From Symsagittifera roscoffensis (taxonomy: Eukaryota; Xenacoelomorpha; Acoela; Convolutidae), in assembly GCF_963678635.1 (NCBI RefSeq), contig NC_087064.1, forward strand, positions 78,100,512-78,164,511: 64,000 bases of DNA, in the 5' to 3' direction. Shown here one piece after another: positions 46,090-56,874 of the stretch. The notes under the pieces were generated by a model. That model did no database searches, was not told the DNA's origin, and saw nothing but the letters and a program-made list of their open reading frames with translations. Within the stretch, counting starts at the first letter, position 1. Each line of letters begins with the position of its first letter. A program made the translations under genes and the position numbers.

Positions 46090-47418
46090 ATGATACGAAC
46101 CATTTTCAGTAGAACTGATATTTTTTTACTATTTGTAATTTTCATAACATTTCTATCATCCCTCATTTTGACCATATGCAAATGTATAAAGAAAGCAATC
46201 ATCACATTTGCTCTAGCAACAATCCTCCTAATTCTTTTTTTAGAAGAATACTATAATAAACATAAACTTTTTTCACTAAAAGAATAGACCAAAAAGCTAT
46301 CAAAAATTGCTACCCAACAGTCACAAAGTCAGTCTTCAACGACATCATCCCAAGATAACCCAACAACACCTTCAACTACCCAAAATCTCCAAACATCTAC
46401 ACGAGTTTCCTTTCAAGATAACCCATATAATTTTGAAGAACGACACGCACGCTTATCTGAACCACTAGAACCCGTTCAACGGCAAGCACCTTTTAGTGAA
46501 CCAACATATAACCTATACCCAACACTACCACAAGAACTAAGTAGAATACGAAATCTTAGTCAAAACCAAAACACAACAGAAATAAATAGACAAATTATAC
46601 ATCCTCGACGAAATAGAAATTTTCAAACTCCCCGAGTTCATTTTGAAATACCTCAATCCCCATCACAAAGCACTCCAGAAAACCCCACTGGTATCTTACC
46701 AGAAACCCCTACACTTCTTTCACAACGAAGCACCTCGAGCCTACCCTCAGATTACTTAGGTTCAACACCAACATCTGAACAAATACGTGAAAATCCCTTT
46801 AATCCCCTAAACCAAACATCACGACTACCATATTGGACAATCCATTCATTCACACAAGGTGAACCAAATTTAACCAATGACCCAATAGATATTTCTTCAG
46901 ATACAACATCCTCATCACTACCGGAAACATTATCACTACCATCAACACCATCAATTAGCCAAATTTCACCGACACCATTTAACTTAAATTTTCCAAATAA
47001 TCTCGACGCAAGATACCGAGAACAATCATCAACAAATATTCCTTTAAGACTAGATTGGAATACATTTACAGCACCTCCACCATTATTTGGACAACATCTA
47101 GAAAGTAATCGCCTTCACAACTGGGCTCTCAATAGACTACAATATCGACAAGACAATCACGACGATATTCGTGATCACAATATCCAAATACTCCAACAAA
47201 ATAGTCTACAATTAAAGTTTGAAATCACAGTTAAATTAAACAACATTACTCAACATCCCTACCCTTTAAACCCACCAAACATAACAGCTCAATCACTACC
47301 ACCACCATTTATAACCACTGAAGTAATATATAAATACGACAGATATACCAAAAAGACAATTGGTTACATTACATTTTATAACCCATACTCAGGATTATCA
47401 TACACATGTATATTCTAA
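46090..47418 (+). pseudogene. ORF3: membrane-anchored Ser/Pro/Gln-rich protein, with in-frame TAG
   Basis: From ATG 46090 the frame runs 65 codons to TAG 46285, then stays open in the same phase for 377 more codons to TAA 47416. The N-terminus has two hydrophobic segments (IFLLFVIFITFLSSLILTI, then AIITFALATILLILFL) flanking a KCIKK patch. The middle (46300-47000) is a Ser/Pro/Thr/Gln-rich, probably disordered region. The last 130 residues look folded (LDWNTFTAPPPLFGQHLESN, NSLQLKFEITVKLNN, TIGYITFYNPYSG). The C-terminus overlaps the env start by 13 bases. No family is recognised. The whole frame past the TAG retains coding composition, so the TAG is either recent or read through. Confidence 0.6.
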
Positions 47419-49986
47419 AATTATTAATTTTTCTCCAACTCTTTTTTCTAGTAATCTCAAATCAAAACATAAACCCTTCCCCCCGCACAGGACCCCAAGA
47501 TTTATTAGTAACACATTACGATTGTGAAGAAAACGAACAAAAAACACTACACAAATATGCAATAAATCAAGTATCACAATGCGAAACAGAACCCCAAGCT
47601 ATAGAAACTACAAATGTAATAGCAACCCTCTACTCAAAAGCCCGAGCAACAACAGTTATAGGATATAAATTCACAGCAACATTTTCCGAAAAGAAAGTAC
47701 ATTGTTCACAAGTCTCAAACGGAAATAAAAACCGACTTGACCATGAATCATTCTACCAGAGTAATATCGAACGACTTTTACACCTAAATCCCGAAGATTG
47801 TAAAAACGAGTTACTTAGACTAAATATCACACAGAATAAAAACTCAGAAATAAAGTTAGTATACTTCCAAGTTTTTTCAGACTCTGTACATCAAGCAGAA
47901 CTTGAAAGATATCAACGATTAACACGGACGATTAACCTATGACATACACGATAAACACTGGATACCACACATTGGTATAAATAACCCATCAAACTGCAAA
48001 GCAGACACAAAAAATAAAGGATACCAAGAAATAATGTTTTTCGATTGGAAAATACAACTCGAAAAAATACAACTCACACGAGATTTATCAGACAACACAA
48101 TGATCTATCAAGGAATTAGATTACCTTGTAAAAATGATCAAGGTTATTGCGACCCTACAACACGAACACAAGCAACAATTGTTTGGTTCCCAGACACATG
48201 TACAACATTACAAGTAGCAAAAATACACGCTCGTATGATAAAATTTCACGAAAAATATTTTATACAATCAATACCATATGAACAAGTAAATCCATTACGA
48301 AAAATAAGTTCTAATTTTAGAAACATTCACAATATAGAAAATAAATTAACACGTTTTCAAGTATATCAAGAAACAGAACTTGCATGTAAATATGAAAACC
48401 CACTTCACAAAACACAATACTCTGAAATACTAGTTGAATACGAAAAAGGATTCGACATGACCACTGGAAAAATAAAGATCGACCCATATGCCACAAGTCA
48501 TCCCCCAAATGAAGGAACATCATATATACCAGTTAATTTTCAAAAGAATACAGGTCAACCTGGTGGACATCTAAAGCCCCAAGACGCTCAAAGCACACGT
48601 TTACAAGAACTATCACTAATGAATAGTACATATTTTGGTAATATCCACTATGATATTCACTTAGATATGAAACTAGACTACACGATTAGCCGAATTTTTC
48701 AAGAAATGTCACTCTCCGAATTAGAAACACTACACCAACTATGCGAATTAGAAAGAACACAAATATTACAATCACTTGCACTAGCAGTATTAAAAATACC
48801 CTACGCAGGATATTTACTATCAGGAAATAGATCAAATTTTTTAGACTACGAAGGAAACATTTTATGGTTTTATACTTGTACCAAAAAAGTATCACCACTA
48901 TACGTTTTTGAAGATAAACGATGCTATAAAAGAATCCCTATCTTTTATAAGAATAAAGTACATTTCGTTGACACACTTTCAAGAAGAACCTATTTCTGGG
49001 ATACCGCAGTCCCATGTGGATCAGAAAATAGCCACAATGTAGTACAACTAAACCCTGATGAAGATAAATATTACCTTCTTACCCCATACCCCACATTAAT
49101 GCAATCACTCAAAAAATTTTCACCAGAAAGCATTAGAGCTATCGCTCGAAACCCAAATATAGACTTACAATCAATCGGAATATATTCAAAATCAGATATT
49201 CAACATCACATTAGAACACAACAATTCCAAGAATTATTAACACAAATGGACACTATACAAAGACAATCAATTGACCAAAACTTACGCAAACTTGCAGAAA
49301 CCGCAGGATTTGCAGACATCTATACGCAAGACTATAGCGGATATTTTAAAGACATTAAAGATTATATATATCTAAACGGTGAAAAATACCGTCCCCAAGA
49401 TATATCACCTATCAATATTTTTAGCTTTGTTACACTCAAAAATGAAATTCTTGATTTTCTAGGATGGCCCTACTACATCTTAGAAAAATTGACTATTTTA
49501 TACGCAATGTTTAACTTTATTGGATTTCTTTTTTCACATTTAAAAGGAATCTACAACACATGTGCTATACACACACAAGTAAACAGACAAGCAAGTGTAG
49601 CACGCATACTATTTGCTGGATTTTTTGGAATTTTTTCTGCATCAATAAACAAAATTCTTTTAGACGCACAAATAAAAGAATACAACACAAAAATAGCAAC
49701 AAGACAGAACACATACGACGAAGAACATAACAATGTAGACACAACACCTACAGCACCACAGTTACCACCCCTACCACATAACCATCCACTATCCCTAGTC
49801 CCACGAAATTTTCGAAATTTAGCAATAACACATAATCCAAATTTTAGACCAACCATATCACAAAGTCCCATCAAACATATAATGACACACCAGTCACAAG
49901 ATGAAAATACTTATGAACAAATTATAGAACAACCCCATACCACCGCTTTTCAGTCTCAAAATAGTAATTTTTTTAGCCCACGATGA
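47406..49986 (+). pseudogene. env: Envelope-like glycoprotein, single frame break
   Basis: Two frames, 47406-47942 and about 47923-49986, form one protein of roughly 860 residues. They overlap by 20 bases, and one base indel would connect them. It starts with a signal peptide (YILKLLIFLQLFFLVISN). An ectodomain follows with spaced Cys (YDCEENE, VHCSQV, EDCKNEL, LPCKNDQGYCDP, TCTTLQ, VPCGSE) and N-glycosylation sites (MNSTYF, GNRSNF). Two hydrophobic stretches lie near the C-terminus (LTILYAMFNFIGFLFSHL, 49489-49542; VARILFAGFFGIFSASI, 49597-49650), and a Pro-rich tail of about 100 residues follows. The layout fits a viral fusion glycoprotein. The N-terminal pattern suggests class III-type (chuvirus or gB-like) proteins, which nematode and arthropod retroelements are known to have captured, but I cannot confirm that by eye. 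Confidence 0.6.
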
Positions 49987-51791
49987 GCCGACAACTTGGA
50001 TCCCTACATCGATCAAATTCCCACCCAACCAACCTCACCACTCCAATTACAATAATTCTACTTTTTGCTTTCCCGCCACCCGATTTCCCAACCAGTAATG
50101 TAACATCAGGCATGAATTCCGATACTAATTCACACATCTCAGTTTTATACTCCACCTCACAACTCAATAACCCGAATATTGAAACCCCCGATGAATTTGC
50201 CGACTCTGAGCCATCTCCATCCAATAATTTTCACACCAATCCCTCAATTTTTTCCCAACCCCCTTTTCAACCAATACTACCAAATAACCCTGTCCCAACC
50301 AATTCTACACCCTCTTATGCTTCCCAAGTCACGCCAACCTACTCTTCACTTCATTCAGACCGATCATCCAATTCTCCAGACACCCCCCGAATCTCCCCAG
50401 AACTAGATAATTTTATTACCCTACAACAACAACCCTACCACCTTGACACCCCCACCATAAACCAAATTTCATCTACCATAGATTCATCCAACCCACCTAC
50501 CCCTACACCCTCTTCAGTTTATACCGAATCATTAGCACCATCATCCACATCTACTGAATCTTCACTCAGCACTAATAGAGCTTACCGCACTTTTAAAAGA
50601 AAGTTCCCCAACCATCCTTTCCCAGCAAAACCAGGAACAGCCCGTGAATATATCAATCATCCAAATCACACTAACACGAAAGAAGTTTTAGCTATCACCT
50701 TACCCTCATTTCCACAATACACCTTAAACACCCCTCACGACACTAACGAAACACGTAGCTTTGTAGACGAACACGTTTTAATGCCTACCCTTCCTTGGAC
50801 CTCATATTATCATTTTACTAATCCCCTTTGCTTACCTTTATCTAACACTCACATCGATATAGAACGAAATAAGGACATGCTATATCGACTCACTACACCA
50901 CTAACACCTAGACAATTTACTTACATCGGATATAAAAAATCAATAAAAACATACACTGCACCCCGAGCTAACGAATATACGCTAGAATATTACGATCATA
51001 ACATCATCAGAACTAACCAAGATCAATTCTTAGACGATGATCGCTTCGCTAACCCACAAATCACAGAAAAATTTTTCATTAAAACACCATATGTATTTAC
51101 ACTCAATATCTTTGATCGCAAATTTGACCACATCATTTCAGAAGCACTAACAGACACGCAAGCCTACGAAAGTTTTAAAGAACGCTTTCAAATATTTTCA
51201 CTAACCTTTCATTTCCTTGCACCACATGAAAAAGATTTGCACTGCTCACACGATATTATGTTGCGCACTAAACAAACTCACACATATACATATTATCGTT
51301 TTATCCAAAATCACTTCGACCTACACACTCCCTCCAGACAGCCACACCACCGTTTTCAATTCATCAATTCCAAATACACCTCACCACTCTTTCTTAACTT
51401 CACATATTGTATTAAAGATACTAACCTTCTTGGTATTCTTCGAAATTATGATCCCATAACCCAAATGTATGATTTTTGTCCCATCACCAAGACCTTCAAC
51501 GCAGAAGAATCCCGACCATTCCTTATCCCACACGAATTTGTTCAACCTATAGAAATCCCCATATTAGAATTCATCCACAACACTAAATTCAATCACAAAT
51601 TATATAATCTAATCCAAAACCCACCTTATGAGTTTGCAGTTGGCACTGAAGAACTAACCACCATTAAAGCACTTCAATTGCTTTGGCCACTGCTTCAAAC
51701 TAAAAATATCATCCGCATCTTAGCTAAATTACTAACAACTTCCGATCTCATCCACGACATCTTCGCCCACGGTTTCTTCCCCGACGACTAA
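49983..51791 (+). CDS. ORF5: 602-residue accessory protein of unknown function
   Basis: It is intact, from an ATG that overlaps the env stop as ATGA to TAA 51789. Residues 1-200 are Ser/Pro/Thr/Asn-rich and probably disordered (one hydrophobic patch TPITIILLFAFPPP near residue 21). From about 205 on the protein looks folded: RTFKRKFPNHPFPAKPG, PTLPWTSYYHF, TPRQFTYIGYKKS, KFFIKTPYVFTLNIF, FSLTFHFLAPHEKDLHC, YDFCPITKTF, and a helical C-terminus LLWPLLQTKNIIRILAKLL. I know no family for it. It is the only large frame of the element without a defect, although codon usage is the same as elsewhere. Translation would need re-initiation, leaky scanning or splicing. Confidence 0.7.
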   Translation: MSRQLGSLHRSNSHPTNLTTPITIILLFAFPPPDFPTSNVTSGMNSDTNSHISVLYSTSQLNNPNIETPDEFADSEPSPSNNFHTNPSIFSQPPFQPILPNNPVPTNSTPSYASQVTPTYSSLHSDRSSNSPDTPRISPELDNFITLQQQPYHLDTPTINQISSTIDSSNPPTPTPSSVYTESLAPSSTSTESSLSTNRAYRTFKRKFPNHPFPAKPGTAREYINHPNHTNTKEVLAITLPSFPQYTLNTPHDTNETRSFVDEHVLMPTLPWTSYYHFTNPLCLPLSNTHIDIERNKDMLYRLTTPLTPRQFTYIGYKKSIKTYTAPRANEYTLEYYDHNIIRTNQDQFLDDDRFANPQITEKFFIKTPYVFTLNIFDRKFDHIISEALTDTQAYESFKERFQIFSLTFHFLAPHEKDLHCSHDIMLRTKQTHTYTYYRFIQNHFDLHTPSRQPHHRFQFINSKYTSPLFLNFTYCIKDTNLLGILRNYDPITQMYDFCPITKTFNAEESRPFLIPHEFVQPIEIPILEFIHNTKFNHKLYNLIQNPPYEFAVGTEELTTIKALQLLWPLLQTKNIIRILAKLLTTSDLIHDIFAHGFFPDD

Positions 51792-51794
51792 CAG

Positions 51795-51873
51795 GTAAGT
51801 ATGAATTATACATATTATTAACTAATTAAAATAGAATTAGAAACTAACCATTCTTTATCTATGTCTTCTTTAG
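51795..51873 (+). other. Candidate 79-nt intron just after the ORF5 stop
   Basis: Donor CAG|GTAAGT at 51792-51800 matches the consensus fully. TTAACTAATTAA near 51818 can serve as branch point. The acceptor TCTTCTTTAG ends at 51873 (alternative AATTTTAG at 51881). The exon junction would lie three bases after the stop codon. Confidence 0.5.
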
Positions 51874-51881
51874 AATTTTAG

Positions 51882-53004
51882 CCTTCATCCAACGATCATC
51901 TGAAAAATTCACAAAAGAAAAATAAAAAATCGAAAACTTCTTCAAACTGTTTAAAACGCTATTAATTTTTTGCACCAAACAATTAAATAAATATAATACC
52001 AATGCAGTAATTTAATTTATAAATTTTTTCCCCCACAAGCATTAAATCTAATTATGATGAAAATTTGTAACTTAATTTTTCCCAACAAATAGCAGTAAAA
52101 TTTGAATATCTATGTAGTAAATTGATAAAACGAAAATGCAGTACTAACCTTTTGATATTTCCATTCATATTTACAAAAATTCTATCCACACTTGCACAGC
52201 TCGCCCACGACGAATTGTTTAAAATAATGAATTTCAGTTTCAAGCTTTCACACTCAACAACTCTAACATAAGATAACACGTTTCAAACTATCCTTTAACC
52301 CGGTTGGAAAGGAATTATATACTAAACAACACTAACCAACGCAGCTTACTAAACACCACAAATCATAGAATAACAGCATGACTAAGAAAAGGAAACCAAC
52401 GGTACCCAAACTTGATTAACCCAGTTTAAAACTGAATAATTTATTCTTTTGAAGACTATTATAAAGTCTAAGAAAGAAATAATAAAACACAAAAAAGTCG
52501 AAAGACAAACCCATACCACAAACAATTTGATTTTTGAAAAAAGGACACAACCAACAAAACATAGAAAAACCACAACAAACCCAACATAAAACGTTATCAC
52601 ATAACAGGACCTCTCACAAACACCGCATGCAATCATACTCCCACTCCTGGCCTAACCCACCAGAAGAGGACGTCCTGAGCATCCTCTATAGCCAGCCTAA
52701 CCCACCGCGCTACATCCACGCTTTGTGACACACACTCCTATTTTTAATAAGAGCTACTCAAGGGTGAGTAACTCTTCAAAATAACTGAACTAAAACAAAA
52801 AGCTTTTGTGAAAACAACTAACCAAAATCATAATTAAAAAATATTAAACTAATAAAAGTTTTATAAAATGGAAATTATATTATGCAATATATAGATCAGC
52901 ATACAACACCAAGGACGAACATCCAAAGACAAAACGAAACCACTACACTCGAAAAAGAATGGCCAACTACAATCGATATGCCGCTCACAATCACAACTCA
53001 AAGG
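51882..53004. other. Region 3' of ORF5, probable element UTR
   Basis: A-rich text on the plus strand compositionally resembles the element. Two CCTAACCCACC words lie near 52650 and 52695. A 3' LTR is expected in 51.9-54.1 kb, but without the 5' LTR I cannot place it. Confidence 0.3.
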
Positions 53005-53437
53005 ATTTAGAGTACGACTTGACTTCGCAGAAAAGGACTTCATTGAACTAGACCAATGACCACCTCGATGTTCAAGTATACGTACAGATCCGAGTAACCA
53101 GGCATCCCCTCCATGCACAATCTCCACGCCATTCCCAAACAAGATCAAACACAAAAGAAGTTCTCTACGAGAAACAGAAAAACCTGACATAGCCAACCAT
53201 TCTGAAATCAGATTTGAGTTTGTTGCGGAAGCACAGTCGTTGTCGCAAGAAGACACATCGTTTGATGTCCCTAATTCCAGCATCCTGGAACTTCTCTAAC
53301 AAGAGAAAACGGAAAAGAAATATGATGTTCGCCAAATACCAACGTCCATCATCCATCCTTCGAATTGCAGAAAAACTATTCTAAAAAACTATGTAAAACC
53401 CGGATGGGTGGAACCTGATCTAAACTACATTTTATGA
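53005..53437 (+). pseudogene. Possible decayed coding fragment
   Basis: One plus frame reads DFAEKDFIELDQ, then after a TGA a mixed polar segment (CSSIRTDPSNQASPP, EIRFEFVAEAQSLSQEDTSF), and after a TAA a second piece (KYDVRQIPTSIIHPSN, KPGWVEPDLNY). The composition is protein-like and differs from low-complexity neighbours. No family is recognised, and the stops make it non-functional as read. Confidence 0.25.
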
Positions 53438-53523
53438 TTGGATAAATTAGATATTTTACCAATGTAAAGTATTTAATATTAACCAATCATGATCCATCTG
53501 ACTAACAATCCACTTATTTGTAA

Positions 53524-53551
53524 GTGCTGAAATTACTTGTAATTTCAGCAC
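53524..53551. repeat. Perfect inverted repeat, 13-bp arms
   Basis: GTGCTGAAATTAC, TT, GTAATTTCAGCAC forms a perfect hairpin or cruciform. It could be a structured piece of an LTR, a small element end or a regulator-binding palindrome. Confidence 0.6.
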
Positions 53552-54724
53552 CAGAGAGATTTGAATTTAACTTAGAAATTAGTTGAACTCTCCCGAGTAC
53601 TTCAGCAGCCGCAATAAACCAGTATACCCTAGATCTATTGAGCCTAGCAGAGACTAGTTAAACAACCTGAGACTAGATAGTATAAGAGTAAGATTAGAAT
53701 CGGTATTAGACTAAGAAGTTGCACGAATCTATCCGGCCGAAAATAAGATAGCGTGACGAGCAGACGGTGTACCCTATCCGAAATTACTCTATGAGTTAAC
53801 CACATCGGTCCTAACTCAGCAAGCTCCGCTAAATTTTTCAAGTTAACAGATCAAAAATTAGGTAATCTGGAAAACAGCTTCAATGTTTGGAAACGCTTTT
53901 AAGCCCGCAAGTGCAGTAAGGTTGTTTAAGGCCATCCCTTCAGTGAATCTACAGTAATCCCATCCCTTGTCAGCAGGTGGTAGTGAAAGTAATTGTTAAA
54001 TTTGATCACTTTTTACTATCTTTATGACGTTGCGATAATATTAGTGTTGTATATGTTGGGTCCACCGACAGGCAACAAAACATAAAATTTTTCAGCCAAC
54101 ATAGTCGTTTATTTGTCCTTCCAAAGACACACATGTATTTCTGCAAGTTTTTTTATTTTTTTAGTTATTTCATTCACATATTTTCCTTCTGCTTCTTTAA
54201 TGCGTGATTCAAAATGTCAATTTGTTCATGTGAACAGCTTCTTTTGGATTCAATTCGTGCCCTCACATCCCTCCCCACTTGAAAGTGAATATTGTTCACT
54301 CTGAAAACAAGTTTAGCGTTTCGCCATTTGTCCCTATGAAAAATTCCCAATCAGCAAAACAATTTTTGGCTTCTGCAGTTAATCAAACCTTTTGTCTACA
54401 AATACTCAGAATTTGAGATGATATAGGGGCATGTAAGTGGTTGCGGCTTTCTTTTTTGCGGTTTGCTTTCTTGACTAATGATGTTCTAGGCACTTCTTTT
54501 TTAGAGCCTCGTTGAATGCTTGTCATTTAATGCACCCAAGGAAAAAATTATACGAGCTAGAATTGTATGCGATATTTAAAAAAAGCAAATATCTGTTCCG
54601 CATCTGATGAACTTGCTAAAAATTTTCTTGATTCTACCGCAAATCACAGTTGCAGCGGTTAATCCGATTGTGTGTCAAGGGTGAACCATAGATTTTTTTT
54701 CAGCCAACTTTAAGGCTTCGCTGG
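53552..54724. other. No gene seen
   Basis: The only structure I noticed is an inverted pair TATGTTGG (54052) / CCAACATA (54096) around 36 bases. Confidence 0.35.
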
Positions 54725-55235
54725 CTCAATTTCAATCATATAAAAGGAGTCTAGGGAAAGATTTGAACCACAAAATTAGTGTGCTTTGGATATCTGAACC
54801 AAAATAGGAGGTTAATTTAATCCCAGTTAGCTTTACGACTGGAAAAACCGTTTCCGGACATAAATGGTACACTTAGCACCACCCGGTACTAAAATATAAC
54901 AAACCCAGCAAGGTTCAACACGTTTTGAACGGTGCGTCGAAAATTAACAAAAAAATGCTATATAACTTTTTTTGTCAAACAGGACCTGCGGTAAAACCTG
55001 TTATTTTTTCATTTTCTGGATATTTGCTGAGTCTCTTGAAAAGTGTCTAAAGAAAAATTTCAACCTCAAAATAAAAAAAATGGATATCCGTACCACTTGA
55101 GAGAGGTTTAATTGATACCGGTTAGCGTGACGATTGGAAGAACTGTTCGGGCTAAAAAATAGTACGATCGGGACCACCCGTTGATGAAACCCAAACAAAC
55201 TCAGCACGGTTTGCCATGTTCTGAAGCTCACTAGA
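54725..55235. repeat. Diverged tandem duplication, period about 296 bp
   Basis: The text GAGGTTAATTTAATCCCAGTTAGCTTTACGACTGG (54809-54843) is mirrored by GAGGTTTAATTGATACCGGTTAGCGTGACGATTGG at about 55104-55138. Downstream words also match (GGACATAAATGGTAC / GGGCTAAAAAATAGTAC; CACCACCCG / GACCACCCG; AACCCAGCAAGGTT / AACTCAGCACGGTT). It is non-coding. Confidence 0.6.
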
Positions 55236-55419
55236 AGTCGCTAAAAAACTTTCTTCTTGTTGGCCCTGGTCTGCTACAAAACATAGTTTATGTTTTAAAT
55301 TGCTTGTGATGGCGCAAACATGCTTTGCATATCCTCACTCTCAAGAACGACCATCACCGATATTTAACGAATGAGTTACTCAGCAATCAGTTCAAAGTTA
55401 TATTCGATCCAGCAGTTTT

Positions 55420-56045
55420 TGTTGCTCCGTGTACCAATCGCGCAAGTTTATACCGAGAGAATAGAGGTGATTCAGCAATGGGATGAACCCTACCGAAGGA
55501 GTTGACCCGCATGTTCGTTGAACGACAATCAGGTCGGCCAATTTTAGGTCAGCTCTCACTACCATGTTGTTTCTCTGGCTTTTCAGTGGATGATGTTGAG
55601 CTGCAATGTTCGTTGATATCTCAAGGGATAACTTGTTCACCGTTGCATTCACTCTATCTCAAAAGAAGACCGTTGCCAAATGTAAAATTGAATTTTTCTT
55701 TGGCAAAGCGAGAGTCGCGCTAATGAAGATGCTGTCAACTATTTGTCTGAAGGATGATATCGAGAAAGCTCTGACACTGAGTTTTTCTGAACGGCTGAAC
55801 TGGAATTACAGCACTAACTTCCTTCAATGGTTGAAATGGTAAAACAAACAGACCGTGTTCTTTGCAAATCTGGTAGCTGACTTTATGAATTCGGCATCAG
55901 TTGACTCAGGTTTCTTTTTTTTCATTGTGACAAATCCCCATACTCAGGAATTAGAGGTGTTACTGCTGACTTCCTGAGACAAAGTAATTGCGTCAACGGC
56001 CTTTCTTTCTCAAAGCATTCGCGCAAGATTATTTCGTGTAACGTT
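55420..56045 (+). pseudogene. BEL/Pao-like RNase H region, copy 1
   Basis: Broken frames read ERIEVIQQWDEP, RQSGRPILGQLSLP, then SVDDVELQCSLIS (RNase H start; VELxxFVDSS form), FGKARVALMKMLS, and EKALTLSFSERLNWNYSTNFLQWL. The FGKARVA...LPKLE / SxSTxVLQWL arrangement is typical of Pao/BEL pol. Many stops. A second copy follows 627 bases on. Confidence 0.65.
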
Positions 56046-56690
56046 AGCGTAAGTTTCTGACCGAAAGAATACAACTACCTGACCGAAAGGATACAACTAA
56101 GGCAGTGGGATGATTTAAAACCAAAGGATTGAACCGCGAGTTCGATCAACGACACTCAGGTTGGACAGTTTCTGCTCAGCTTGGTTTCCCATGTTGATAC
56201 TTCGACTTTTCAGTGGATGATGTTGAGCTGCACATGTTCGTTGATAGCTCGGTAGATGATATTTAAATTGTTTTACTTCTTTCTCAAAACAACGCGGTTC
56301 AAAATGTCAAATTGCATTCGTCTTTGGCAAAGCGAGAGTTGCGCTGACGAAGATGCTGTCAATTCCAAAGTTGTATCTTCATTCTGCGCTTGCTACTACT
56401 CGTCTGAAGGGTTACACCGAGAAAGCTCTGACACTGAGCTTTTCTCAACTGCTGATGTGGTCTGAAAGCACTACAGTCCTTCAATGGTTGATATCGATAA
56501 GCAAAGATTGCGTGTTCCTTGCAATTCGATTAGCTGGTTTTCTGGAGTCGATATCACTTGACCCAAGTTCCATATGTCGAGTGGCGACAACAACTCCTTT
56601 TACTCAGGAGCTAGAGGTGTTACTGCTGACCTCTTGAGGCATTGTGTTTTGGCTCGACAGCCATTCCTTCTCAAAAATTTCAGCTTGGGC
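56046..56690 (+). pseudogene. BEL/Pao-like RNase H region, copy 2
   Basis: This is the better-kept duplicate of the previous entry (CAGTGGATGATG at 55584 and 56211). Readable text: SVDDVELHMFVDSS, FGKARVALTKMLSIPKLYLHSALATTRLKG, LTLSFSQLLMWSESTTVLQWL, VFLAIRLAGFLESI. The catalytic Asp of the second block is changed to Glu (WSES instead of WSDS/WTDS), which is consistent with decay. Confidence 0.7.
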
Positions 56691-56803
56691 CTTCAAACAA
56701 AACGTAGAAGTTAAAAAAAATTACTGGGATGGTCCAGTCTACGATCTTAATGAGGGTTTAGAAATCTGTTTGTTCTTTCTTTTTCAATAAACAACACTTT
56801 TGA

Positions 56804-56874
56804 ATTTTTTTTACTACCCTTGGAAGTGGTCGCACTCATTTTGAGACCCTTACTAAGACATCGTTTTCTTCAGA
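56804..56874. repeat. Direct repeat, copy 1 (about 66 bp)
   Basis: GAATTTTTT, ACTACCCTTGGAAGTGGTCG, CACTCATTTTGAGACCC and TTACTAAGACATCGTTTT form one block that recurs at 57081-57146 with only T-run length differences. Confidence 0.85.

Larger units (their letters stand above)
37227..51881 (+). mobile_element. Family A Ty3/Gypsy-like element with env-like and accessory ORFs
   Basis: Order: ORF0, gag, protease, RT, RNase H, integrase, pol tail, ORF3, env-like, ORF5. All are on the plus strand in about 14.6 kb, without the 5' LTR (lost in the gap) and with no recognised 3' LTR. Codons favour CAA, AAA, AAT and ACA throughout, which makes the whole body compositionally uniform and A-rich on the coding strand. 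The RT-RNase H-integrase order places it with Ty3/Gypsy and retroviruses and not Ty1/Copia. In-frame stops: 40150 (TAA), 41127 (TAA), 41976 (TAA), 44783 (TAA), 46285 (TAG). Frame breaks: about 39755, 43538, 44930-44960 and 47923-47942. Confidence 0.85.

Noticed and set aside
49551-49874. 107-codon minus ORF within env
   Set aside because: Shadow of the env frame with no independent support.
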